Part shown: in pieces, positions 1-9,420 of the stretch
Layout: each line of letters opens with the position of its first letter
How positions within the stretch are numbered: position 1 is the stretch's first letter
From: Eutrigla gurnardus
Lineage: Eukaryota > Chordata > Actinopteri > Perciformes > Triglidae
DNA: 64,000 nucleotides
Reading direction: 5' to 3'
Assembly (NCBI GenBank): GCA_963514095.1
Contig: OY741265.1
Span: forward strand, 31,358,290 to 31,422,289
The notes under the pieces: generated by a model
Databases searched by the model: none
What the model was told of the DNA's origin: nothing
Seen by the model: only the letters and a program-made list of their open reading frames with translations
Program-made: the position numbers and the translations under genes

Positions 1-318
1 ACGTCACGTTAAAGAAACAGTCCATCATTTGCGGAAATGTTCTTTTTGTTTTCGTCTTACGAGATCTCTGGTTCCAGTACAGATGATTCAGCTAGCTAAG
101 TGCAAGGACTAAACAAATGAAACGTGATGTTTTTGAGGCTTATATATTACAATGCTCCCTCTCTAGCCACACTGCCCCCTAGAGATTACATTCCAGACCT
201 GTCTCCTACAAAATGACCTTAACATACAACTTTACACTCCCAATTACCTTTCCGGACTTATTTTAAACAGCTCGAAACAAAACAAAACTTGCTACTAAAC
301 TAAAGAGTTGGTTTAAAG
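1..318. other. No gene seen
   Basis: AT-rich non-coding DNA. No open reading frame, RNA gene or clear repeat boundary could be supported here. The phrase 'actgccccctagag' near 170 resembles sequence seen in dispersed fish repeats, but I cannot draw limits. Confidence 0.4.
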
Positions 319-635
319 CAGGGGTTCCCAAACTTTTCGGCCTGCGACCCCTGAAATAACGGGACTGTCAACCCCCACTATCCCCGGAGGAGACTGAAAC
401 ATAGAAAATAGGTGGATCTAAACACGGACATAACAACAAAACAAAAGAACAGTCTGACAACCATGATATGATTTTACATAAACAATTTACTATCAGATAA
501 AAGCAGAATATCTCAGTCAAAGTCATCTCCATGGAACTTAATTTTGACACAATACTTTCATTTCCATGTTACCAGAAGAAAATCTCAGTCAAAGTAATGA
601 AAGTCATCCTGCGACCCCCACATTGGGAACCCCTA
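319..635. mobile_element. hAT-like MITE
   Basis: A short non-autonomous DNA element of about 317 bp. The left end reads CAGGGGTTCCCAAAC and the right end is its inverse, ending TTGGGAACCCCTA. This terminal motif is typical of hAT (Charlie-type) elements. The interior has no meaningful reading frame, so any movement would have needed transposase from elsewhere. I could not find a clean 8-bp target duplication (gtttaaag on the left, gttggttg on the right), so the exact end positions are uncertain by one or two bases. Confidence 0.7.
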
Positions 636-1069
636 GTTGGTTGGATTGGTTTGGTATGAAACTGAAACAAAACAAAAACATGACAACACAACTTTGTTTT
701 AACAGGAAACTGACATGAGTCACTTGGTGTAAATCTGTTAACAAAACTGATATTTTTGACTTACTGTAAAATATATATCACATATTAATCATCTGATTCT
801 AATACATTCTAAAATATGAATCCCACACTTTTGACTCTTCTCTCTCCCTGCTGTTCTCTTGGAGTTTGAATTCCCCGAATTCACCACCTCATGACCACAT
901 TTCAAAATCCATCCACCATATTTATCATAAATATCCTTGGGTCACTGCTGTTTGTGATTGTCATTTTTTAAATTATGTATTTACTCCACGTTTTTGTTAG
1001 TCATGTCCACACACACATGCATGCACACACACACAAAACCACAAGCTTCCGAACGTCACTGCTCTACTG
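636..1069. other. No gene seen
   Basis: Non-coding, AT-rich DNA with a short degenerate (CA)n patch near 1005-1036. Nothing else can be supported. Confidence 0.4.
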
Positions 1070-1228
1070 AGAGTTTTTACTGTAGAACCTCACCTTAGGG
1101 AGCCTGCCACTTGTTGAAAGTTGGTTTGCTTTATACAGAAGTGGCCTGCTACAATGGTTGGTATGGCAACGGTACATATAAAAATGGCCACCACTCTGAC
1201 CATCCTGCTGCGTCGATTTGAGTAGGAC
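1070..1228 (-). repeat. Dispersed repeat family A, inverted copy
   Basis: The stretch from 'ttatacagaagtggcctgc' to 'ctgctgcgtcgattt' is the reverse complement of sequences at about 9160-9420, 34905-35170 and 39666-39800. The shared core on the forward strand reads roughly 'tagcgggacggtcagag', then a gcc-atag segment, then 'cacttctgtataaagt'. No reading frame is conserved and no terminal repeats are obvious, so the class of the family is unknown. Confidence 0.6.
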
Positions 1229-1796
1229 CAGCACCAAAGCTCAGACCATGTCCATATTTGAACCGGGTCCTCATCAAGTCACAAGTTGAAAACAATACCA
1301 CACACTGTTCTCAAGAAACGCTGCTTATTGCTATAAACTCATGAATAAACCACCACAAATGAGAGCCAAGACAAAAAAACACAAAAAGCATGGGCATCTG
1401 TAAATAAGTGAAACAAACTGATGTGCTACACATACTGTACATTAGACCATGCTTAAGCAGCAGATGCCTCCCAGCTGCTCAGGGATTCAATTCCTTCATG
1501 TAACTCTGCAATATCTGCGTAAGACAAGAACGCCATCACTGCATCCCTATGGCTTTATCGAGGGGGCCTGATTGCAGCAAAAAACATATGGTCCTATCTC
1601 CAACACAGCAAAAAACCCAACTAGAACACTGCTGAGAGGCACCTTCACAAGTTTACTGTGCACAGAGCTCTCTGTGGATACAGGCGTTGGATATGCAAAG
1701 CTTTTTATTGGCTCTGCTGCCACCACATCTATACAGTTTTTATATGGTAGCCGTGAGCACAAGATGGTAATAGTACCCCGAGAGTTAAAGTTAAGA

Positions 1797-1797
<1 letters not shown>
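1229..1797. other. No gene seen
   Basis: Non-coding. Open frames that overlap this stretch owe their length to the neighbouring dinucleotide tract and have no recognisable domain. Confidence 0.4.
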
Positions 1798-1874
<77 letters not shown>

Positions 1875-1880
1875 CGTGTG
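1798..1880. repeat. (TG)n microsatellite with CG run
   Basis: About 68 bp of uninterrupted TG followed by a short alternating CG run (cgcgcgcgcg) and tgtg. The whole tract is alternating purine-pyrimidine, the sequence type most able to adopt left-handed Z-DNA. Confidence 0.95.
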
Positions 1881-2870
1881 ATTGAAGGAACCTGTTTCAT
1901 ATCCTATTTTGACCAATAGAGAATTGATTTTGACAGTTAATTGAAGGATGTGCTTATCTGGAAGCAGCTTTGTCTTTTGTATTTTTCCCACTGCAGTCAT
2001 CATGTGCATACGGTATTAACTCCCCCTACCTGAGCATAAAACAGAGCTCAGCAAGAGATAAGCTGGCTGTTTTACTGCCACCTCACCAGAGAGAGAAAAC
2101 TTTTTTCTCCAGCAGAGGAGGTAAAATTAGCATTTAAATAGCAACACATATTCTATCATCCGACTTGATTTGATGCGACAGCAGTTGACACACAGTAAAA
2201 AACAAAAAACAATCAAGACGAGGAGAAGAGGAAGGAATATCTGAAGCAGCAAAAATACAGAGATTTCTTCTCTTGATGGCGAAGACAGGAGTTTACTTAT
2301 CACATGGAGGTCTAGCCGTACGAGCAGGACTACGTAGTTATACACCTGCAGTTCCCTGTGCTAAAGCTACGATTCACTGCTCTGAATGTTGGCAGATGGC
2401 AGTCAGAGGTAACTGGACTGCCGAGGGGTTCATTATCCAAAAGTCATGTCTTGGCAATAAAGGGTGCTCCAATCTGGCCTGCATGTCCTTACAATTGCTG
2501 AAGGCTCAATGTGCATGTCAACATGCAAGCGTTCCCGTCTCTCAACCCCGTTGATACCATCAGGGACATGGCTCTACTTCTACAGTATGTAACCCTCTCT
2601 TTTGAAATAAGCCCATTTCCAATACTCCATCCTTAAATGACTAAGTTCAGCTAGCTCTATGGTTCAAACAGCTAAAGATCCTTTTCCATACACATGTTCT
2701 GGCTTGGACTGACTTGGTTTGTACGGCAGGGATTGGCATCTCCATTACAAAGGGACTACCAGCTTGAAGGTGTGTCTTACATGTACACATGATATCAGTC
2801 TAACTGTAGCCTGACAGTCTGTGGCTCAGAAGTAGAGCAAGTCGTCCCAGCTCCTCTAGTCCACTTGCTG
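1881..2870. other. No recognised gene
   Basis: A 93-codon open frame lies at 2273-2554 on the forward strand, but its translation has no domain, repeat or signal that I recognise, and its length is within chance expectation. The rest is non-coding. Confidence 0.4.
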
Positions 2871-3092
2871 AATGGACAAGATACTGAAGCCCAAGTTGCC
2901 CCCAAACGCTGTACCACCGGGGGCCATTTGAACCTGTGTGAATGAATCAGATTGGATTAGACTGATTAGACTGATGGGCAGGCGGCTCCTGTGCCATCAG
3001 TCTATGAATGTGTCTAAATGTAGACATCTGTGTGAAGCGCCTTGAGTGGTCGCAAAAACTAGAAAAACGCTATAGAAATGCATAAGTGACGC
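2871..3092 (+). repeat. Degenerate fish SINE/LINE-like 3' repeat
   Basis: The segment runs from about 'ctgaagcccaagttgcccc' through 'gtgccatcagtctatgaatg' to 'gcgccttgagtggtcgc' and 'aaaacgctatagaaatgca'. The order of these phrases matches a very common teleost dispersed repeat whose end carries a 'gcgctttgagtggtc...aaagcgctatataaatgca' motif. This copy is diverged. The class assignment (SINE, or tail of a LINE) is inference. Confidence 0.55.
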
Positions 3093-3590
3093 TGGTGTCC
3101 AACAATGGTTTTATACTGTGTAGTGTATCATGGTAGACAAAAGGACAGGAAGTCTAGTCTTTGAGGTTTTTTTTGTTCCATCACAGACGTTACTTTAACC
3201 AATAGGAGCACAGAGCAGCTCCACTCAGGTATGTCAGACTGAACATGCTAGAATCTCCTCTTCCCCTCACACATCTCTGTTTTCCCTTTTTTTTCCTTCA
3301 ATGGATACACTTAATCATGACTTTGGCACTGGAGCAGAATTATTCATGGGCTTTTGAAATGAGAGAGCTGAACCATTAATCAGATAGTAGTAACTGCCAC
3401 GGATGAGGCCGGTGCCTATTAAAATGTGTGTCCATTTAATTTGGCCATGTGGTCCTGGCAAAGTGCAGCATACATGCGTCAACCTGCCTTTAATAGTCTG
3501 TCATTCACATTCACAAGGCCACATGTAACACTGATGGGGAACAAGGTCAGAGATACAGCTTTTGTTTTATGTTTACTTAACATGAGCCAT
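3093..3590. other. No gene seen
   Basis: Non-coding sequence with no supported feature. Confidence 0.4.
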
Positions 3591-3709
3591 AGTTTGGTTA
3601 GCTAGATATCTAGTTAGCTAAGTAGCTAGGTATCTAGTTATCTTGGTATCTAGTTAGCTAAGTAGCTAAGTATCTTGTTAGCTAAGTAGCTAGGTATCTA
3701 GTTATCTAG
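3591..3709. repeat. 'gctaagtagctaggtatctagtt' minisatellite, left part
   Basis: An imperfect tandem array built from gttagctaagtagctaggtatctag-type units with period near 24 bp and shorter sub-periods. It resumes at 4514-4553 after the inserted element, so the two parts were one array before the insertion. Confidence 0.85.
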
Positions 3710-4513
3710 GGTTGCAGTCGAATAGTCAAAAAAATAGGTCCTAACTCTTATTCCTAACTCCTATTCCTTTTACCTCTGGGGAAAACGTCACGGGGTTAAG
3801 GATAGGCGATAGGAGAACTCAAAAGGATTTAGGAAAAGACGACCGCGGTGCTCAGAGAATCCGACCGGACTTAAACTACGTCATTATAATGCTGCTGATG
3901 ATTGATAGCTGATGATCGGCACCGGTGAGTGACGTGCGTCTGCGCTGGAGAAACTACAATAATGGACTACAAAAAGCTTGTCGTCCACTTCTCCCCATGT
4001 TGTTGGTTTTATAAACAGCTGTTTCACTTACTGGCTTCAGTCCAGCAGCTCCTCCTTCCTGTTTGACCGTTTGCTGTATTTACATTTCATTTATGGTTTT
4101 AGTTTCGTTTTTGTCAAACATTTGTAACATGATTGAAATAAATAAAAAATTAAAATTATTATCACTGTCCACACACATTTATCAACACAATTCCAATTAC
4201 TATATGTCTGCATGAAAGTAATTTTTAAATATGCAAATTAGCATATTTTTTGTCTTCATGCAAGGCCGAGGTCTGCGGCACTTTAAATTTTACTCTCGCA
4301 AAGAATTGTGGGTCGGCGTGATCTCCTCTCCTTTCGTATATGAAGGTCCGTTATATCCTATGCTAAAGGAGTTCTGAAAGGAAGCATTGGAGCTCCTTTC
4401 CTTTGCATTTAGAGAATCCGAACGGCTCTTATCATTGCGGCCACTTGTTTACTTCCGGGTCACTTCTTCAGTTAGGAACCTTCCTAAGAGAAAAAGACTA
4501 TTCCACCGCAGCC
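3710..4513. mobile_element. 804-bp TIR element, 3-bp TSD (Harbinger-like?)
   Basis: The left end GGTTGCAGTCGAATAGTC pairs with the right end GACTATTCCACCGCAGCC as an 18-bp terminal inverted repeat (15 of 18 match). The element is flanked by TAG on both sides (3707-3709 and 4514-4516). Removing it and one TAG restores the surrounding tatctag minisatellite, so the ends are well supported. A 3-bp duplication suggests the PIF/Harbinger superfamily, but TAG is not its classic target and no transposase is present. A related inverted copy lies at 54958-55295. The interior near 4200-4500 is AT-rich and non-coding. Confidence 0.75.
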
Positions 4514-4553
4514 TAGGTATCTAGTTAGCTAAGTAGCAAGGTATCTAGTTATC
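4514..4553. repeat. Minisatellite, right part
   Basis: Continuation of the 3591-3709 array (taggtatctagttagctaagtagcaagg and the next partial unit). It starts with the TAG duplicated by the inserted element. Confidence 0.8.
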
Positions 4554-5489
4554 TTATGCATGCTGTGACACTCGCAATACTTTCTATTTGCAGTTCCCCT
4601 ATTCTACCACTAGGTTTTATGTGTAACCATTAGGGGTGTAACGGTACACAAAAGTCACGGTTCGGTACGTACCTCGGTGTGGGGGTCACGGTTCGGTACG
4701 GTTTCGGTACAGCGGGAAAAAATTAACAAAAGCTCACACATGTACAAGACTATCTTTTTTCATTTATTTTGAGCAGACACCAATTGACTGCAAAACGTAA
4801 AACCATCCCCTGATATAAAAGTAACAAAAATAAATAGAATAAAACATACAACAAATGCACTGGGAGGGTTCTCATACCATTCATTCTGTTCATACAGAGG
4901 AAAAGAAAAAACTACATTTCTTGTAGGGCTATACTGAAGTAGTCAAGCAGCTACTGGCAACTTTGGTAACTTCATTATAAGGAAACTAACACTTTCAGTG
5001 TTGTATTGCACAGTAAAATGTAAACAGTGAACATACTCTCATATTAGCAATATTTCTATACTGGCACAAGTCAAACACATTTTTTTTTAAATAGTACCAA
5101 AACTGAAAATCACTTAAAAAATACTACAAAATAAATAATGAGTGTTTCAATTACTCCAGCTTAAAGGAGAAATCCGGTCATTTTTGACCCCATTGTCGTT
5201 GTCCTCAGGGTCATCCCGACTTATTAGAAGCAAAAACCCGACAAAAATTGACGTTGCCTAGCCCGAGATCTGTACCTGCCTGGCACCCTCCCAGACTCGC
5301 TCCAATGCTAACCCATTGGGGCACGTTATATCTGCTTTCCTGGGCCTCAGAAAACATGTCCAAGACCTATGCAACACAGGTTGGGTCCGTACGAGACACC
5401 ACGGCGCTCGTTTAGCTCAAATAGTGTTGCAAAACGAAATAAATATGTGTGTTTTAGCATGAAGTTACTCACCTCAAATCACCCCGTAG

Positions 5490-6075
5490 ACATTAGCAGT
5501 AGATAGCCGAGCGCCTGTCGTCCCTCCCAGTCACCGCAGAAACGAAAACGTTTTCCTCGTAGTTTTGATTTTGTATCCATAAAGAAACGACCGAGCAGTG
5601 CAGTCGTCCTGTCCGTAATAAATCCAGCAAGCTGTCATGTCCATATGTATGACTGTTACAACATAGCAACGATGTTACACATAGCAACGATAGCTTCAGC
5701 TAGTAACGTGCCAGGCGCTCGTCCGTCCGTCTCAGTCACCACAGAAAACGTTTTCCTCGTAGTTTTGATTTTGTATCCATAAAGAAACGACCGAGCAGTG
5801 CAGTCGTCATGTCCGTAATAAATCCATGAAGCTGTTACGTCCATATGTATGACTGTTACAACATAGCAACGATAGCTTCAGCTAGTAACGTGCCGGGCGC
5901 TCGTCCGTCCCACTCACCGCAGAAACGAAAACGTTTTCCTCGTAGATTTTGTATCCATAAGGAAACGATCGAGCTGCGCAGTCGTCCTGTCCGTAATAAA
6001 GCCATGAAGCTTTTATGTCCATATGTATGACTATGTTACAACATAGCAACAACTGCTTACAGCTAAACAGTAGCC
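5490..6075. repeat. Three tandem ~190-bp units, left arm
   Basis: Anchors such as 'catatgtatgact' recur at about 5642, 5842 and 6019, and 'ttttcctcgtag' at about 5552, 5752 and 5936. Each unit also carries 'cgctcgtccgtc' and 'gaccgagcagtgcagtcgtc'-type segments. The spacing (200, then about 180 bp) shows small length differences between units. The opposite arm holds the same units inverted. Confidence 0.85.
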
Positions 6076-6469
6076 GAGAGCCAAAACAATGCAAGTCTCG
6101 CGCAAGTTCCCGTCTGCCGTCCTCACTCTGGAGCTGTTTTCAAGCCAGTACAGTGAAAAATCTTGGACAGTCGCGCGAGGGTCACTTTGATCTCACTCTG
6201 TTGATGAGAGACTGCAGTCTGCACATGCGACACGCGACTCCCACTCGTGCTGTCAACACAACTAGCCTACTGAGACTGCGCAAGATTGGTTGTCTTTGTA
6301 GCAGGTTCAACTGTCACAAAGGCTAAGCAATCTTACTATGTAGGCTAGCGCTAGTTACACTGTCATATGGACATGACGGCACTGCTCGATGGAAAGAAGT
6401 TTTTCACTGTACTGGCTTGAAAACAGCTCCAGAGTGAGGACGGCAGACGGGAACTTGCGCAAGACTTGC

Positions 6470-7050
6470 ATTGTTTTGGCTCCAGGCTACTGTTTAGCTG
6501 TAAGCAGTCGTTGCTATGTTGTAACATAGTCATACATATGGACATAACAGCTTCATGGATTTATTATGGATATGACGACTGCACTGCTCGATCGTTTCTT
6601 TATGGATACAAAATCTACGAGGAAAACGTTTTCGTTTCTGCGGTGAGTGGGACGGACGAGCGCCCGGCACGTTACTAGCTGAAGCTATCGTTGCTATGTT
6701 GTAACAGTCATACATATGGACGTAACAGCTTCCTGGATTTATTACGGACAGGACGACTGCACTGCTCGGTCGTTTCTTTTTGGATACAAAATCAAAACTA
6801 CGAGGAAAACGTTTTCGTTTCTGTGGTGACTGGGAGGGACGAGCGCCCGGCACGTTACTAGCTGTAAGCTATCGTTGCTATGTTGTAACATAGTCATACA
6901 TATGGACATAACAGCTTCTTGGATTTATTACGGACAGGACGACTGCACTGCTCGGTCGTTTCTTTATGGATACAAAATCAAAACTACGAGGAAAACGTTT
7001 GTTTCTGCGGTGACTGGGAGGGACGACAGGCGCTCAGCTATCTACTGCTA
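6470..7050. repeat. Three tandem ~180-bp units, right arm
   Basis: Inverted counterpart of the left-arm array. 'agtcatacatatggac' recurs at about 6528, 6706 and 6891, and 'cgtttctttatggata' at about 6592, 6768 (one base changed) and 6957. The number of units equals that of the left arm, so the arms can pair along their full length. Confidence 0.85.
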
Positions 7051-7384
7051 ATGTCTACGGGGTGATTTGAGGTGAGTAACTTCATGCTAAAACACACATA
7101 TTTATGTCGTTTTGCAACACTTTTTGAGCTAAACGAGCACCGTGGTGTCTCGTACGGACCCAACCTGTGTTGCATAGGTCTTGGAATTGTTTTCTGAGGC
7201 CCAGGAAAGCAGATATAACGTGCCCCAATAGGTTAGCATTGGAGTGAGTCTGGAAGGCTGCCAGGCAGGTACAGATCTCGGGCTAGGCAACGTCAATTTT
7301 TGTCGGGTTTTTTGCTTCTAATAAGTCGGGATGACCCTGAGGACAACGACAATGGGGTCAAAAATGACCGGATTTCTCCTTTAA

Positions 7385-7640
7385 GGCTAATACAAAAATA
7401 ACACGTTTTTTTCTTCGTACCAGTGATGGACATGTCGGGATTGTGTCGTCTAATGTGTGTTAGCATGTTGGATGTGTTTCCATCGACGTAGTGCACCTCC
7501 GTAAAACATCGCCGGCAGACAGTCTTTGTCCGGTCGACCACTCTTTCGCCGTCGCTGTTATGTTGCACCGGGAAACCAAAGTGTTCCCACACGGCTGATT
7601 TAAATGAAGCCGGCGGCTCTTCCAACTCCACACTCGCCAT
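7385..7640 (-). pseudogene. BED zinc-finger exon of a hAT transposase
   Basis: Translation from an ATG at 7640 (reverse strand) begins MASVELEEPPASFKSAVWEH and contains a Cys-X2-Cys pair (V-C-R-R-C) followed about 20 residues later by His-X3-His (H-I-R-R-H). This is the C2H2 BED finger found at the N-terminus of hAT transposases of the ZBED type, where it binds the element's ends. The frame is cut at 7384 by the fold-back insertion; an open frame runs on into that insert to 7293, giving a chimeric C-terminus of no evident meaning. The RNase-H catalytic part is absent from the remaining element, so no active transposase is encoded. Confidence 0.85.
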
Positions 7641-7881
7641 CACTCTTCTTCTTTTGTTTGTTTTTGTTTGTAACTGTTTCTTTTTCTGTGGTAATGACAG
7701 TTGCTGGCAGCTTTTATGCTCATTACCGCCACCTGGATTGGAGTGAGGACTCAACTTTTTTTTCCCCTCTCTTTTTTTCTCACTCACTCAGACATATTCG
7801 TCATGTGACTGCGCGCACCGAACCGTGACCCCCGTACCGTGACGGGACGAATACATATACCGTTACACCCCTAGTAACCAT

Positions 7882-8300
7882 GGTCAGAGCTGTGCTTATA
7901 TTTACACACATTGATCAATTCCACTCTTTGTGTATGATCGTACGCAACCATTAAGCACACAAGAGTGTGTACGCACTGTTGATAAATGAGAGCCCAGAAG
8001 TCTACAAGTCTTTGAGACGGCGGAAAACCACGGGGGACAAAGGCGAGGATGTGTTCAGGGTCAAACCCATGGCCTGTCAAAGAACCACACGGTGTTCTGT
8101 GGCAGATACAACAAGACACACAAACACTGAAATACATAGAGCAGGCAGATCCACTGAAAGACAACAGGGTCAGCTTGACATGACAGTCCTTCGGAAAATT
8201 TAAAATCAAACACAAACGGGACTAAACCCTGTTGACAACCCCAGGCTGCAGTGTTCATTACAAAACGCAACGCAATGGATTTACAACACAATCATGATGC
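7882..8300. other. No gene seen
   Basis: Overlapping open frames on both strands (for example 7871-8215 reverse, 7967-8203 forward) show no recognisable domain. Ends with the target copy CATGATGC of the next element. Confidence 0.4.
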
Positions 8301-9072
8301 TAGAGCTGTGCGATATTACGATATATATCGTAGTACAATATAAAAATGTCTACCGTAGGATATAACCCTCTGTCGTTTATATCGTAATTTTAACGTGTAG
8401 GCTACTTGTTTAGCACTGTTGCTACACGCATTTCCACTGCATGCGTCTCCGCTGCGTTGCGTCTCCGCCACGCCAGCGGAGCAGATACGTTTCACTTTAG
8501 TCTATGGGTCAATCCCCACCAGGTCCGCTGCGCTGCGTGTCTGCTGCGTCTCAGCTCCGGCAGTCCGCAGCTCTCCGCAACAAATACGGACTTCTATTTC
8601 TGGCGGATGCCGGACCACGGCGCAGCAATTCAGCACAGGGCAAATATAGCGAAACAGGAAGTTCGGTACATACTCAACAATAAAACTTTTCAAAATAAAA
8701 CACTTGTGTTAATAAAACCACTTGACTACGTCAAAAAAAGTCTTGTACTCCTTCCTTGGGAACACTGACCTTTGTATCGCTTGGTTGCTGTGTTTACACA
8801 TATCTTTAACTGCAGCGCGCGATTAGGTATTTATCGCGAACGACGGACTGTGCCGTGGCGGACTCAAACGCATCCTGTGGGGATTGGCGGACGGCGGACC
8901 GAAGCCGGATCGGAGACGCACCGCAGCGGAGACGCATGCAGTGGAAATTGGGCGTCGTTATATATATATATATAATTCTAAGAAAAAATACTATATTGGG
9001 ATATATATCGTTATCGGGATATAAAATTAGCTATATCGGGATATAAAATTTTGTCCATATCGCACAGCACTA
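8301..9072. mobile_element. hAT MITE with perfect 8-bp TSD
   Basis: The left end TAGAGCTGTGCGATAT and right end ATATCGCACAGCACTA are inverted repeats with one mismatch, flanked by CATGATGC on both sides (8293-8300 and 9073-9080). The subterminal regions are rich in 'atatcg' motifs. It has no transposase. A second inverted-repeat insert occupies about 8419-8948. Length, ends and duplication all fit a non-autonomous hAT element. Confidence 0.9.
8419..8948. mobile_element. Nested TIR element
   Basis: The ends 'atttccactgcatgcgtctc' (left) and 'gagacgcatgcagtggaaat' (right) are perfect inverted repeats that extend about 27 bp into 'cgctgcg'. The interior is GC-rich, unlike the AT-rich host hAT element. 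No clean target duplication was found, so the superfamily is not assigned. Open frames in it (8406-8768) have no recognisable domain. Confidence 0.7.
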
Positions 9073-9159
9073 CATGATGCAGTTAATTTCATTTGTTTCA
9101 TTTCTTTATCAGTTGACATTTAGGTAACTGGTTCCCATTCATTCATTACAGAAAGGATC

Positions 9160-9420
9160 AAAAATAAATAGGAGTAGAATTCAAATCAATGTAGCAGGAC
9201 GGTCAGAGCGGCGGCCATAGTGCCCTTTGTAGCCAGACACTTCTGTATGAAGTCAACTGACTGACAACAAGTGCTGGACTGAGGTGGAGTTTTACAGTTC
9301 AGTAGTGACGGTACGCAGAGAGGCAGACAGACTACAGGCCGCAATGCGAATAAACGGCATGACAAATAATTCAGAGGCTCATTGTGATGCACCGGACTAT
9401 TCATGCACAACACGATTTTG
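9160..9420 (+). repeat. Dispersed repeat family A, copy 2
   Basis: Shares 'gtagcaggacggtcagagc', then 'gcc', then 'gacacttctgtatgaagt' with the copies at 1070-1228 (inverted), 34905-35170 and 39666-39800. This copy lacks part of the middle ('gccatagcaaccattg'-type segment) present in the others. No coding potential or terminal repeats. Confidence 0.6.

Larger units (their letters stand above)
5161..7384. mobile_element. TTAA-flanked fold-back element with ~1-kb arms
   Basis: TTAA lies at both ends (5161-5164 and 7381-7384), followed by the perfect inverted terminus AGGAGAAATCCGGTCATTTT. The inverted homology continues far inward: 5161 to about 6160 is the near-perfect reverse complement of about 6395-7384, leaving a spacer of roughly 230 bp. 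Each arm holds three tandem units of about 180-200 bp containing 'gtccatatgtatgact' and 'aacgttttcctcgtag'. TTAA duplication is used by piggyBac and Kolobok elements; no transposase is present to choose between them. It sits inside a hAT element, so it is the younger insertion. A one-arm relative lies at 43687-44184. Confidence 0.88.
4631..7873 (-). mobile_element. hAT element with perfect 8-bp TSD
   Basis: Both ends are exact: TAGGGGTGTAACGGTA on the left and its inverse TACCGTTACACCCCTA on the right, flanked by the same 8 bp, GTAACCAT (4623-4630 and 7874-7881). Terminal repeats plus an 8-bp duplication are the signature of the hAT superfamily. Subterminal DNA at both ends repeats 'cggttcggtac'/'gtaccg' motifs, the likely transposase-binding region. 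Only the first exon of a transposase (a BED finger, minus strand) survives, so the copy is non-autonomous. A 2.2-kb fold-back element (5161-7384) has inserted inside it. Confidence 0.92.

Noticed and set aside
1547..2009. Long frames made of alternating Thr-His or Val-Cys over TG/CA tracts (also near 11.4, 34.4, 44.5 and 45.6 kb)
   Set aside because: Dinucleotide repeats lack stops in these frames, so the openness is an artefact.
2273..2554. 93-codon open frame as a host gene
   Set aside because: No domain, no splice context and no codon pattern; length is within chance for this much DNA.
6015..6853. Several 60-107-codon frames within the fold-back arms
   Set aside because: Mirror-image frames occur in both arms and follow the repeat units; no protein signature.
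8406..8768. 120-codon forward frame
   Set aside because: Lies inside a GC-rich nested MITE; composition explains the length.
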